Notes under the pieces: generated by a model
Told to the model about the DNA's origin: nothing
The model's database searches: none
What the model saw: only the letters and a program-made list of their open reading frames with translations
NCBI GenBank assembly: GCA_018716795.1
Contig: DVJK01000069.1
Coordinates: 1-18,621, forward strand
Origin: Candidatus Scatomorpha merdipullorum
Lineage (GTDB): Bacteria > Bacillota > Clostridia > Oscillospirales > Oscillospiraceae
Direction of reading: 5' to 3'
DNA: 18,621 nucleotides
Shown: positions 6,402 through 14,430 of the stretch, in pieces
Numbering within the stretch: position 1 is the first letter of the stretch
Layout of the letters: every line of letters starts with the position of its first letter
Made by a program: the position numbers and the translations under genes

Positions 6402-6929
6402 CTATCCCTTCCTCCGCAGTATCGCGGACAGATATCTCGTGTTTTTGAAGCTTTTCCCCTCCGGAGGCGGCTCGGCCTCCCCGCGCCAGAGGGCGGCGAC
6501 GTAGTATTCGCGCCACTCGTCCGTACCGTCCTCGGCATTTATCAGCTCAAAGCCCGCCTCCCGCGCGAGCCCGGCGAGCGCCGCGAGCCCGCCCGGCACC
6601 GCGTCGGAGTACATGAGCAGCCCGCCCGGCCTCAGCAGGCGGCGTATCTCCCCGAGCGCGCGCGGCACGTCGCCCGTGAGCAGGAGCGCGCACTGGCTCA
6701 GCGCCGCGTCAAAGCTCTCCGGGGCGAAGGGCGGCGCGAGTATGTCGCCGCGCTCCGCGTCCGGCCCCGGCTCGAGGTCGAGGCCCAGGGCCTCGAAGCC
6801 CAGCGAGCGCAGCAGCCGCACGGCGGAGCCATCTCCCGCGCCGAGGTCGACAACCCGCGCGCCCGGCGCGAGCGCGGCGGCGGATATGAGCCTTCGCGTG
6901 GCGGCCTCGCCGCCCGGGTGGCGTGTCAT
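6402..6929 (-). CDS. SAM-dependent methyltransferase (DVU_1556 type)
   Basis: A 175-residue class I methyltransferase. Motif I is VVDLGAGDGSA, followed by the acidic ribose-binding residue in GLDLEP; motif II-like FDAALSQCALLL and motif III-like LLRPGGLLMYSD follow. The C-terminal part (EWREYYVAALWRGE) is less general and resembles the family found in this neighbourhood. Start ATG at 6929 has GGGAGGA 6-8 bases upstream. It ends in TAG within the ribosome binding site of the next gene, which shows that TAG works as a stop here. Substrate unknown; acting on a cofactor or a metal ligand is an inference from its radical SAM and Cys-rich neighbours. Confidence 0.85.
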   Translation of the reverse strand: MTRHPGGEAATRRLISAAALAPGARVVDLGAGDGSAVRLLRSLGFEALGLDLEPGPDAERGDILAPPFAPESFDAALSQCALLLTGDVPRALGEIRRLLRPGGLLMYSDAVPGGLAALAGLAREAGFELINAEDGTDEWREYYVAALWRGEAEPPPEGKSFKNTRYLSAILRRKG

Positions 6930-6995
6930 CGCGTCCTCCCCTCCTCTGTCTCCGCTCGCCGCGAATCCGGCGCCCCGGAGTACGGCCCCCTCAGC

Positions 6996-7217
6996 CTACT
7001 TGTCCTCCAGCACCTTCTCGACGCTGAGGACCTTGCCCATCGCCAGGTCCTCGGGCACATAGACGAAGCCGCATTTCGGGCAGACGGGCAGCTCCACCGG
7101 GAAGGCGTTGTCCAGATATCCGAACACGGCGTTGGACCTCACCAGCGGCACGCCGCACTTGTGGCAGCTGAGCTTGCCCTCGGGGTCTATGACGTAATAG
7201 CTCTTCTGTTCGTCCAT
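6996..7217 (-). CDS. Small two-CxxC redox protein (DVU_1557 type)
   Basis: A 73-residue protein with two Cys pairs, SCHKCG (C18, C21) and VCPKCG (C46, C49), spaced like a zinc ribbon or rubredoxin-like site. The N-terminus MDEQKSYYVID and the segment GYLDNAFPVELPVCPKCGFVYVPE fit the DVU_1557 family annotated as redox proteins. It begins 3 bases after the dicluster gene stop, so the two are surely co-translated, and it ends TAG. A 66-base gap to the methyltransferase shows no hairpin or promoter that I can support. Metal (Fe or Zn) cannot be told from sequence. Confidence 0.82.
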   Translation of the reverse strand: MDEQKSYYVIDPEGKLSCHKCGVPLVRSNAVFGYLDNAFPVELPVCPKCGFVYVPEDLAMGKVLSVEKVLEDK

Positions 7218-7220
7218 ATC

Positions 7221-9500
7221 TTACCTCGTCTCTATGGTCATGCGGTGGCTGTACACGCGCCGGACGGTATAGCCCTCCGCGTCCTCGGTAAACTTCACCC
7301 AGAAGGTGACGTTGCCTATGCGGCGCCGCGTCACGAGAAGGCCCGTGTCGTTTTCCAGGACGGCCTCGCCGCTCTCGCGGTAGGCGCGCATGACGGCGAT
7401 GACGTCCGTATCGAGCACCATGCGCTGCTCCATGAGCGCGCGGGCCTCGTCCGTCAGCGTCAGAGCGAACTCCGGTTTTTCCATGGGCTCCTCCTCTCCG
7501 GCGAGGCGCAGGAAGCGCCTGCGCAATTCCAGTCTGTTCCTTCGTTTTTCGCTTAATCCGGGCGGCGCACCCGCCGGCGCTCCGTAAACCAGCTCCAAGA
7601 TATGCGCGCTTTCGGCCCCGGCGCGCTCATATCGGTCGCGGCAGCCCATGCAGTAGGTGAGCTGCAGGCCCTCCGCTTCCGCGAGCGCGAAGTCCGTCAT
7701 CTCCCTCGCGACCTCAGGCTTCGCGTAGCCCGCGAGGCCGCCGTAGCCGCAGCAGGGCGCGCGGTCGCCGCTATACTCCGGCTCCGCAATCTCGCAGCCG
7801 AGCCTCGCAGCCAGGGCACGGACGGCGCTCTGCGTATGCGCGTCGCCGCGCGCGCCGCAGGCGTCGTGAAGCGTGACCGGCCCGGCAGCCCGCGGCGCGT
7901 CGGGCGGGAGGCCGATATCAAGCAGGATATCCCAAATGCCTATACATTCGCCGAGCCCGGCGAGGGTGCTTGTGCAGGTTGGGCAGGCGGTTATTATCCG
8001 CGCTCCGCCCAAATTTTCGAGTGCGGCGCGCAGCTGCTCCCTCGTCTCCTCGAAGAGCTCCTCCCTTCCGGCCCAGTGCGACATGACGCCGCAGCAGCCC
8101 AGGATTATCCCCACGCCGCCGGGCAGGCGTTCGCACAAATCCGTGTACGTCCTCCAGACGGCCTCAGGCGCGCAGGCCGCGGCCTGGCAGCCCGGGAAGA
8201 AGACGTACTCGCATTTTTCAAAGCCCGGCTGGGGCCGCGCGAGGAAGGCCTCGCCGTTTGAAAAAAGCTGGTCGTAGAGCGCGAACTCGTGCACGGCGAG
8301 GCTCATTTTCCCGGTCGCCACCATGTTCCGGCGCGCGGAGAGGCAGATCTCGGCCATGTCGTAGCCATTTGGGCAGGTGACCGCACACTGCTTGCAGAGC
8401 GCGCAGGAGTTTATCGCACCGTTCATCATGTGGTCGCCCATTATAATGCCGACGTTGTTGTATATCTCCCGCGTCAGGATACGCGGGAACTTGCCGTAGT
8501 GCTGCATCCAGGCGCAGCCCTTTATGCACTCGACGCACTCGCATTGAATGCACCTTTGCGCCTCCCTTTGCGCCTCCTCCGGGGGATAAACGCCGTTTTC
8601 CGGAACTCTCTTCGTCGCTTTTACGGCGCTCAAATCAGTGTACAGCGTGCTCGTGACCGGGCCCTCCTCGCCGCGGGAGCCAGCCGGGTCCATGCCCTGG
8701 GCCAGGCGGTCGGCGCTGACGCCGGCGCGGCGCGCGTCGTAAAAGGCGCGGAGCGCCCCCTCCCCGTCCAGCGGCCGGGCGAGGACGCGCGCGCCCTCGC
8801 AGTAGAGCGTGACGGCGTCCGGCTCCCAAGCGTCGAGCGCCGCGAGGCACCCGCGCGAGACGGCCGCAAGGTCGTACTTCTCCCGCTCGGCGGAGACAAA
8901 CTCCCGCGTGAGCGCGCAGCCGAGGACGAGCTTGAGGTCGAGCGCCTCGAGCTCCTCCGCCGCGAGGGCGGCGTCCTCCGCGCCGAGGCCGGGCGCGCAG
9001 GCGGCTATCAGCTCCGCGGCGGAGCCTTCGGCGGCGTAAAAGGTCGTGGGATAGCTCTTTCCGGCGAATTCCGCGGCCAGAACGAGGGTGAAAAGCTCCG
9101 CGCCGAAGACGGCGGCGGTCTTTTTCTTCTTGAAGCGCAGCAGGCCGCGGCCCGTGCGCGGACAGCCGTGGCGCATCGCCGCGCGCTCGAGCGCGGGCAG
9201 GCTGACGCCCTCGCAGCCCGGGACCTCGTTGAGGCGGCATTTGGCCGCGCAGGGCGCTTCGCAGAGCGCGGCGAGGATGCGCGCGAAGGGCGCGGCGCGC
9301 TCAAGCCTCGCGCGCGCGGCGGTGAAATCCCCCTCCGCGACCTCCCGCGCGAGCTCCCGCCCGTCAATCCGCAGCGGGCAGGCCGCGGCGCAGAAGGCGG
9401 GCTGCTCGTGCACGCAGAGGCTTTCGCGCGCGAGAAGCTCCTCCTTTGTGTACAGTTGTTTTGTGCGATAGGCTCGCGTCGAGCGCTCGGTGAAATCCAT
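7221..9500 (-). CDS. GltD-like/dicluster/CCG-domain iron-sulfur oxidoreductase (DVU_1558 type)
   Basis: A 759-residue multi-cluster protein. Domains in order: a GltD-like N-terminal Fe-S region (C29, C37, C41, C80, C84, C88); a Rossmann-like segment (127-290); a ferredoxin-like dicluster with Cys 317, 320, 325, 329 and 366, 369, 372, 376; a heterodisulfide-reductase-like CCG region (PGC438, CC469-470, CPTC 506-509, DAC548, CC583-584, CMGC 617-620); and an 80-residue tail after about 680. The Rossmann segment is odd: where FAD enzymes have GxGxxG, it reads G133-A-E-L-F-T, and the two-nucleotide-domain architecture is shortened. It probably carries electrons from the aldehyde oxidoreductase to a quinone, thiol or ferredoxin partner (inference). 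ATG at 9500 with a strong GGGAGGAGG. A short palindrome (9515-9529) lies just before that site. Confidence 0.88.
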   Translation of the reverse strand: MDFTERSTRAYRTKQLYTKEELLARESLCVHEQPAFCAAACPLRIDGRELAREVAEGDFTAARARLERAAPFARILAALCEAPCAAKCRLNEVPGCEGVSLPALERAAMRHGCPRTGRGLLRFKKKKTAAVFGAELFTLVLAAEFAGKSYPTTFYAAEGSAAELIAACAPGLGAEDAALAAEELEALDLKLVLGCALTREFVSAEREKYDLAAVSRGCLAALDAWEPDAVTLYCEGARVLARPLDGEGALRAFYDARRAGVSADRLAQGMDPAGSRGEEGPVTSTLYTDLSAVKATKRVPENGVYPPEEAQREAQRCIQCECVECIKGCAWMQHYGKFPRILTREIYNNVGIIMGDHMMNGAINSCALCKQCAVTCPNGYDMAEICLSARRNMVATGKMSLAVHEFALYDQLFSNGEAFLARPQPGFEKCEYVFFPGCQAAACAPEAVWRTYTDLCERLPGGVGIILGCCGVMSHWAGREELFEETREQLRAALENLGGARIITACPTCTSTLAGLGECIGIWDILLDIGLPPDAPRAAGPVTLHDACGARGDAHTQSAVRALAARLGCEIAEPEYSGDRAPCCGYGGLAGYAKPEVAREMTDFALAEAEGLQLTYCMGCRDRYERAGAESAHILELVYGAPAGAPPGLSEKRRNRLELRRRFLRLAGEEEPMEKPEFALTLTDEARALMEQRMVLDTDVIAVMRAYRESGEAVLENDTGLLVTRRRIGNVTFWVKFTEDAEGYTVRRVYSHRMTIETR

Positions 9501-9530
9501 GCTCTTCCTCCTCCCGCGGCCGGGCCGCGC

Positions 9531-10466
9531 TCAGTCCGTCGAATTCCAAAACTCCAGCTTGTAAACCTCGTCGTTTTCGTCGAAGATAAACCGCGTTATC
9601 GTCCACCCGTCGCTGACGGAGACGCACTTCCCGCCGCGGCCTTCGTCCATGGCGTCGTAGGTCCCCAAAAGGCCGATGTCGCCGCCGTAGATATGGCGGT
9701 ACTTCTCCGGCTCGGAGGTCCGGACGGAGCTCTGCTCCGGGAAGCTCGCGAGCACGTCCGCGAGGCTGCTGCCCATGCCCAGCCCGCGCAGCGAGAAGGG
9801 GAAGTCCGGCGACTCGGCGGTGAAACCGGAGAGGAGCAGCGTCCCGTCCCAGAGCTCATAGCTCACATCCGCGCCCAGGTACTCGTAGCTGATGAATCTG
9901 CCCGTCTGCTCTATGAGGCTGACGCCCGGCGTTTTCTCCCACTCGCCGCGCTCTATCCTCTCCGGGAAGGGCTGGCTTGTCTCGTCGTTGCTCGGCATAT
10001 CGCGCCAGGCGGCCAGGGCCTCGGAGAGCGTCACTTCCCGGAAGCGCTCCGGCCTCGGTTCCCCGGCGGGCTCCGTGTACGTCAGCGCCGCGCCGTCAAA
10101 GGCGGCCTCCGTCTCGTCAAAGCTGCCGCCCAACAGATTATATCCGCCGTTTTCCGGGTTCTGCTGCCAATAGCTGTACCGGCAGGTGAAGCGCCCGTCC
10201 GCCGACAGCGTCAGCAGCGCCGCGCCCTGCTCGCCGAAGGGCTCGGCGAGGTAATAGGCCGCGGGCTCAAACTCCTCCTGCGGCAGCGCGAAGCCCTCCG
10301 GCAGTTCACGCGAGAGCGTCTCGTCAGCGGGCTCCGCGGGCGAAGTCTGCGGCGGCGTGACGAGGTCGCAGGGCGAGGACGGTTCAACGCTCTCAGCCGA
10401 CGGCGTCTCCGCGCCGCAGGCGGCGAGAAGCAGCAGAGCGAGAATCAGCGGAATCAGCTTTTTCAT
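9531..10466 (-). CDS. Lipoprotein, paralogue 2 of tandem pair
   Basis: A 311-residue secreted lipoprotein of unknown function. The signal peptide MKKLIPLILALLLL leads to the lipobox LAAC (Cys17), followed by a Ser/Pro/Glu-rich linker to about residue 55. The C-terminal part contains LRGLGMGSSLADVLASFPE and ends in DENDEVYKLEFW, a pattern seen in BLIP/SmpA-like domains of Firmicute lipoproteins (weak resemblance only). It is a clear paralogue of the gene just upstream: signal peptides nearly match, and YLAEPFG, LLGGS, RDMP, TPGV and the GLxxGxSLxDxLxxFP motif recur in the same order. The ATG overlaps the upstream stop (ATGA), with AAGGAGG before it. It ends 30 bases before the dicluster gene start. 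Confidence 0.75.
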   Translation of the reverse strand: MKKLIPLILALLLLAACGAETPSAESVEPSSPCDLVTPPQTSPAEPADETLSRELPEGFALPQEEFEPAAYYLAEPFGEQGAALLTLSADGRFTCRYSYWQQNPENGGYNLLGGSFDETEAAFDGAALTYTEPAGEPRPERFREVTLSEALAAWRDMPSNDETSQPFPERIERGEWEKTPGVSLIEQTGRFISYEYLGADVSYELWDGTLLLSGFTAESPDFPFSLRGLGMGSSLADVLASFPEQSSVRTSEPEKYRHIYGGDIGLLGTYDAMDEGRGGKCVSVSDGWTITRFIFDENDEVYKLEFWNSTD

Positions 10467-11446
10467 GCGCCATCCTCCTTATACGTCACATCGTCGTACT
10501 CGCTCGTGGACCAGAAAACGGAGTGCAAAATCCCGTCCTCGCCGAAGCTCAGGCGCAGGAAGCTGTCTTCGTACCAGAAACTCAAATCCGGATTTCCCTG
10601 ATCGCTCATGCCCGGCTCGCCCCAGAGCCCTCCGGGCCCGCCGTAGAGCGGGCCGCCCATGAGCGTGTATTCCTCGAGCAGATATGGGAAGCGCGCGAGC
10701 GCGTCTTCAAGCGTGCTCTCGCCTATCTTCAGCCCGCGCACGGATATGGGCGCGCCGGGCGTCGCGGAGTAAAACGAATATATGTACCCGGCCTTGCGCG
10801 TCCAGAACTCCCGGCAGCTTATAGTGACGCCCTCATACTCGTATTCGTGCCCGCCGGTCCTGACCACGCCGGGCGTACCGGCCAGCCGGGCCTCCGACAT
10901 ATCCCGGTCGAGGGGCAGCTCTATCTCGTCCAGGTAGGGCATGTCGCGGTACGCGCGCAGGGCCGTCTCCCGCCCGACGGGATAGAACACCTCCGGCGAG
11001 GGAACTCCCTCGGCGAGCCGCGGCACGGAGACCGTCAGCGCGCCGCCCTGTTCGCGGACGCCCAGCTCCTCCGCTCCGCCCTCCACGCTTCCGCCGAGCA
11101 GGACGTAATCCCCGCCCTCCGGCGCGTAGCTTATATAGCGGCAGGCGAAGCGCTCGCCGCCGCCCTCGTCCGTGCCGCGCAGCAGCAGCGCGCGCCCGGA
11201 GAGGCCGAAGGGCTCGGCAAGATAGCATTCCTCGACGGCGAAGCCACAGTCCGGGAAGTCAAGGGCCTCCGGCACGGGCCGCGGCTGGGTGAAATACTGC
11301 GGAAGGCCGACCGGCTCCGCCTCCGGCGCGGGCTCCGGCAAAGCCGTGGGCTGCGGCGTCTCCGCGCCCGTCACGGCCGGCAGCGTCTCCGCGCCGCAGG
11401 CGGCGAGGAGGAGCGACGCGAGTATGAGCGGGATGATGCGTTTCAT
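10463..11446 (-). CDS. Lipoprotein, paralogue 1 of tandem pair
   Basis: A 327-residue lipoprotein of unknown function with signal peptide MKRIIPLILASLLL and lipobox LAAC (Cys17), then a Pro/Glu/Ala-rich linker to about residue 60. The body shares ordered motifs with its downstream copy: CYLAEPFG, YVLLGGS, AYRDMP, TPGV, and SVRGLKIGESTLEDALARFP near 230-250. The tail LSFGEDGILHSVFW matches the copy's last strand. ATG at 11446 has AAAAGGAGC upstream. A strong hairpin (11473-11504) lies in the 93-base gap to the aldehyde oxidoreductase gene. Neither lipoprotein belongs to the usual molybdenum-hydroxylase neighbourhood that I know, so their presence inside the run looks like an insertion. Confidence 0.75.
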   Translation of the reverse strand: MKRIIPLILASLLLAACGAETLPAVTGAETPQPTALPEPAPEAEPVGLPQYFTQPRPVPEALDFPDCGFAVEECYLAEPFGLSGRALLLRGTDEGGGERFACRYISYAPEGGDYVLLGGSVEGGAEELGVREQGGALTVSVPRLAEGVPSPEVFYPVGRETALRAYRDMPYLDEIELPLDRDMSEARLAGTPGVVRTGGHEYEYEGVTISCREFWTRKAGYIYSFYSATPGAPISVRGLKIGESTLEDALARFPYLLEEYTLMGGPLYGGPGGLWGEPGMSDQGNPDLSFWYEDSFLRLSFGEDGILHSVFWSTSEYDDVTYKEDGA

Positions 11447-11472
11447 GCCTGGCTCCTTTTGCGCGTTTTGTC

Positions 11473-11504
11473 ACAATGGGGAAGGCTTTCGCCTTCCCCA
11501 TTGT
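11473..11504. terminator. Perfect 14-bp hairpin between oxidoreductase and lipoprotein genes
   Basis: Arms ACAATGGGGAAGGC (11473-11486) and GCCTTCCCCATTGT (11491-11504) enclose a 4-base loop. It follows the oxidoreductase stop (11540) by 36 bases on the minus strand and precedes the lipoprotein start by 27 bases. A proper U-run is absent on the minus strand (GACAAAACG follows), so it may be a weak terminator, an RNA-stabilising 3' end or a processing site that lowers expression of the downstream genes. Confidence 0.5.
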
Positions 11505-11539
11505 ATCATGGTTTTGACTTGATTTAAAGCGCCAATCGC

Positions 11540-14284
11540 TCAGGCCTTGACCTGCTTGAGCGCCTCGAGGACGACCTCGGGCAGGGCCGGGACGCGGGTG
11601 ATACGCGCGCCGGTGGCGTTGTAGATGGCGTTGAGGATGGCCGGGTGCGGGGCGTCCAGCGGGGCCTCGCCGCAGCCGGAGGCGCCGTAGGGGCCGTTCG
11701 GGCGCGGGTGGTTCTGCTGGTAAATCACCTCGATGTCGTCGGTGACGTCGTTCGGGTAGAGGATGCCGCACTTGGCGAGGGTGGTGTGCTTCTTGAGGTC
11801 CTCGAAGTCCTCCGTCAGCGCGAGGCCGATGCCCTGGACAAGGCCGCCGTAGAAGTTGCCGTCAACGGCGAGCTTGTTGAGTATCGTGCCGACGTCGGCA
11901 ACGGCGGTGAACTTCTCGACCCTGACCTTGCCGGTCTCGGTGTTGACCGCGACCTCGGGCAGGAATATCGTGTACATGTAACTCGGGAAGGGGTCGCCCT
12001 GGCTGGTGGCCTGGTCGAGCGCCACGGAAGCGGTGTAGGTATAGATGCCGACCGCCTTGGTGTCGATGCCGTCGGCGACCATCTCATCATAGGTGCGGTA
12101 CGTGCCGTCGTCCTTGCGCATGGCCTTGAGCAGGTTCTCGCAGGCGACGCGGGTGGCGGAGCCGGTCATGACCGTGGAGCGGGAGCCGCCGGCGGGGCCG
12201 GAGTTCGGGGCGAGCTTGGTGTCGTTCATCTCGAGCTTTATCATCTCGGGCGTGAAGCCGGCCTGGCGCAGTGTCTCGTGGCCCGCGGTGAGGGTGGCGA
12301 TGTCGGCGCCCTGGCCGTGGTCCTCCCAGCAGTTGCGCAGCGTGACCGTGCCGTCCGGGTTCAGCGTGGCCCAGCACTCGGAGGCGTCGGAGTTGTCAAG
12401 GCCGCAGCCGTAGACGCCGAGGGAGACGCCTATGCCGTACTTTATCTTGCCGTCGCTCGCGGCGTTCTTCTCCGCGACGCGCTTCTTGGCGGCCTCGTAG
12501 TACGGCCTCGCGAGGTTGAAGAGGTCCTCCTCGCAGTAGACGTCGGGCTTGCAGCCGTTCGGCGTGCGGGAATCCGCGGACTCCTTATAGCAGTTCATGG
12601 CACGGAACTCGAAGGGGTCAATGCCCAGCTTCGCGGCCATGACGTCCATGGCGATGTCGCTTCCCATGAAGCTCTGCGGCGAGCCGTAGGCGCGGAAGGC
12701 GCTGCCCCAGGCGTGGTTGGTGAAGACCGTGGTGGACTTGTTGCGTATCGTGGGGATATCGACGCCCGCGCCGACGAACTGGCTCAGGCGGTGGGTCAGG
12801 AGGTCACCGAACTCGGAGTACGGGCCGTGGTCGATGTAGTTGTTGCCCCAGAGGGCGAGCACCTTGCCGTTGTTGTCCGCCGCGAGCTTGATGTGCATGA
12901 AGCCGGGCGAGCGCTTGCCGGTGTAGGTTATCGACTGGTACATGTTGAAGTTGAGGCTGACCGGCCTCTGGCAGACCAGCGCCGCGACGCCGAGCAGGCC
13001 CTCGTTGGTGGGCGAGAACTTGTATCCGAAGGTGCCGCCGGAGTGGTTCTGGACCAGGCGCAGCTTCTCCAGGGGCACGCCGATGCCGTCGGCTATCATG
13101 GGCGCGTGCAGATGCAGGCCTATGCTCTTGGAGTGGACGGTCAGCATCCCGTCCTCGTCGATGTAGGCATAGCCGTTGTCGGGCTCGAGGAAGAGGTGAG
13201 GCTGGCGCGAGCAGTAGCTCTCAATCTCAATGACGTTGGGCGCGGCGTCGAAGTCGAAGTCGGGGCCCTTGATGCAGTTGGTCTCGTAGTAGTCGTTGGG
13301 GATGCCGGGATGAATCTCAATCGCGTCGGGCGCGAGGGCCTCGGGCGCGCTCATGTACGCGGGCAGGACCTCGAGGTCGACCTTGACGGCCTTGGCGGCC
13401 TCACGGGCGTGCTCCTCGGTGTCGGCGGCGACTATCGCAATCGCGTCGCCGTACTGGAAGACCTTCTCGTCGCAGAGTATCGGGCGGTCCCAGCCGTCGC
13501 ACTTGTTGTTGAGCGGGAGCATGACAAGGCCGTTTATCCTGTTCTTGCCGGGCACGTCCTTGGCGGTGATGACCTTGAAGACGCCGGGCATCTTCTCGGC
13601 CTCGGAGGTGTCGACGCCCTTGATGTTGGCGTGGCTGACCTCGGCCTGGACGAGGGCGAGACGCAGGGTGTCGGGCGGCATGTGCAGGGCCTGGTCGGCG
13701 CCGAAGTCCCAGGTGCCGGTGACCTTCATCGCCGCGCTCGGACGGGCGTAGGTCGTGCCCATAATCTCGTTCTCGGTCGGCTTGAACATCAGGTCTTCCT
13801 TGGTCATCTCTCCGCGCATGACGGCCGCGGCGGCCATCGTGGCGTCGATAAGGGGCTTATAGCCCGTGCAGCGGCAGAGGTTGCGGTTCTTGTTGAACCA
13901 GTCGCGGACCTCCTCGCGCGTGGGGTTGGGGTTCTTCTCAAGCAGCACCTTGGCGCTTACGATAAAGCCGGGAGAGCAGAAGCCGCACTGTGCGCAGCCG
14001 TAGGCCATCCACGCCACCTGCAGCGGGTGCAGGTTGTCGACCGTGCCTATGCCCTCGATGGTCGTTATCTCCGCGTAATCGCGCAGCTTGGAGACCTTGG
14101 TTATACACGAGCGTGTCACCTTGCCGTCCACTATGACGTTGCACGCTCCGCAGTGGCCTTCGCCGCAGCCGATCTTACATCCGGTGAGCAGCAGACGGTC
14201 GCGAAGCACCTTGGCAAGCGTTTCGGTGCCCTCAAGTACCAGTGTACGCTCGACTCCGTTGATGATAAGAACTTTCTTGATCAT
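11540..14284 (-). CDS. Molybdopterin-dependent aldehyde oxidoreductase, MOP type (DVU_1559 type)
   Basis: A 914-residue single-chain molybdenum hydroxylase that oxidises aldehydes to acids, very like Desulfovibrio gigas MOP (907 residues). The plant-type [2Fe-2S] site is C40, C45, C48, C60; the second is C100, C103, C137, C139, the same numbers as in the D. gigas enzyme. The molybdopterin domains carry GGTFGYKFSPT, WGSAFRAYGSPQS and NSGPAGGSR, and the catalytic Glu lies in GASGCGEAPL (E873, MOP Glu869). No FAD domain is present, unlike xanthine dehydrogenases, so electrons must leave through the 2Fe-2S clusters, plausibly to the dicluster protein encoded downstream. ATG at 14284 follows AAAAGGAGG. 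It heads the minus-strand run, divergent from the cofactor genes. The natural substrate is unknown. Confidence 0.95.
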   Translation of the reverse strand: MIKKVLIINGVERTLVLEGTETLAKVLRDRLLLTGCKIGCGEGHCGACNVIVDGKVTRSCITKVSKLRDYAEITTIEGIGTVDNLHPLQVAWMAYGCAQCGFCSPGFIVSAKVLLEKNPNPTREEVRDWFNKNRNLCRCTGYKPLIDATMAAAAVMRGEMTKEDLMFKPTENEIMGTTYARPSAAMKVTGTWDFGADQALHMPPDTLRLALVQAEVSHANIKGVDTSEAEKMPGVFKVITAKDVPGKNRINGLVMLPLNNKCDGWDRPILCDEKVFQYGDAIAIVAADTEEHAREAAKAVKVDLEVLPAYMSAPEALAPDAIEIHPGIPNDYYETNCIKGPDFDFDAAPNVIEIESYCSRQPHLFLEPDNGYAYIDEDGMLTVHSKSIGLHLHAPMIADGIGVPLEKLRLVQNHSGGTFGYKFSPTNEGLLGVAALVCQRPVSLNFNMYQSITYTGKRSPGFMHIKLAADNNGKVLALWGNNYIDHGPYSEFGDLLTHRLSQFVGAGVDIPTIRNKSTTVFTNHAWGSAFRAYGSPQSFMGSDIAMDVMAAKLGIDPFEFRAMNCYKESADSRTPNGCKPDVYCEEDLFNLARPYYEAAKKRVAEKNAASDGKIKYGIGVSLGVYGCGLDNSDASECWATLNPDGTVTLRNCWEDHGQGADIATLTAGHETLRQAGFTPEMIKLEMNDTKLAPNSGPAGGSRSTVMTGSATRVACENLLKAMRKDDGTYRTYDEMVADGIDTKAVGIYTYTASVALDQATSQGDPFPSYMYTIFLPEVAVNTETGKVRVEKFTAVADVGTILNKLAVDGNFYGGLVQGIGLALTEDFEDLKKHTTLAKCGILYPNDVTDDIEVIYQQNHPRPNGPYGASGCGEAPLDAPHPAILNAIYNATGARITRVPALPEVVLEALKQVKA

Positions 14285-14316
14285 ACGGTTTCCTCCTTTT
14301 GCCTGAGAATTAAAAT

Positions 14317-14333
14317 TTTTTGTTCAACAAAAA
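14317..14333. promoter_or_regulatory. Candidate operator palindrome in divergent intergenic region
   Basis: TTTTTGTT-C-AACAAAAA is a perfect inverted repeat with 8-base arms about a single central base. It sits about 33 bases upstream of the aldehyde oxidoreductase start and about 45 bases upstream of the plus-strand promoter, where a regulator such as the ModE-like domain protein could act on either side. The assignment to any regulator is inference, and A/T tracts make chance palindromes more likely. Confidence 0.35.
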
Positions 14334-14355
14334 GCGCCGCGCGCTCAAATGACCC

Positions 14356-14384
14356 TTTAAATCGCAAGAGAAGTGTGCTATATT
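14356..14384 (+). promoter_or_regulatory. Promoter for the plus-strand cofactor genes
   Basis: An extended -10, TGC-TATATT (TATATT at 14379-14384), follows a weak -35 TTTAAA (14356-14361) at 17 bases. Transcription would start near 14391, giving a leader of about 40 bases before the TTG start at 14431. Confidence 0.5.
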
Positions 14385-14430
14385 TTAGGCGTGCAGCTTA
14401 AAGCCGCACGGCCGAAAGGAGAAATGAGCT

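Noticed and set aside
4685..7217. Selenocysteine codons in the radical SAM or redox genes
   Set aside because: No in-frame TGA inside these genes; the stop of the radical SAM gene overlaps the next start and what follows in frame has no sensible continuation.
9515..9529. 15-base palindrome CGCGGCC-G-GGCCGCG before the dicluster gene
   Set aside because: In very GC-rich DNA such short palindromes are expected; no supporting context beyond position.
8289..10601. 770-codon plus-strand open frame opposite the dicluster and lipoprotein genes
   Set aside because: No domain-like sequence; explained by GC-rich codon bias of the minus-strand genes.
11645..14401. 918-codon plus-strand open frame opposite the aldehyde oxidoreductase
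   Set aside because: Long, but Gly/Val/Asp/Leu-rich with no motifs; a mirror of the highly biased oxidoreductase gene.
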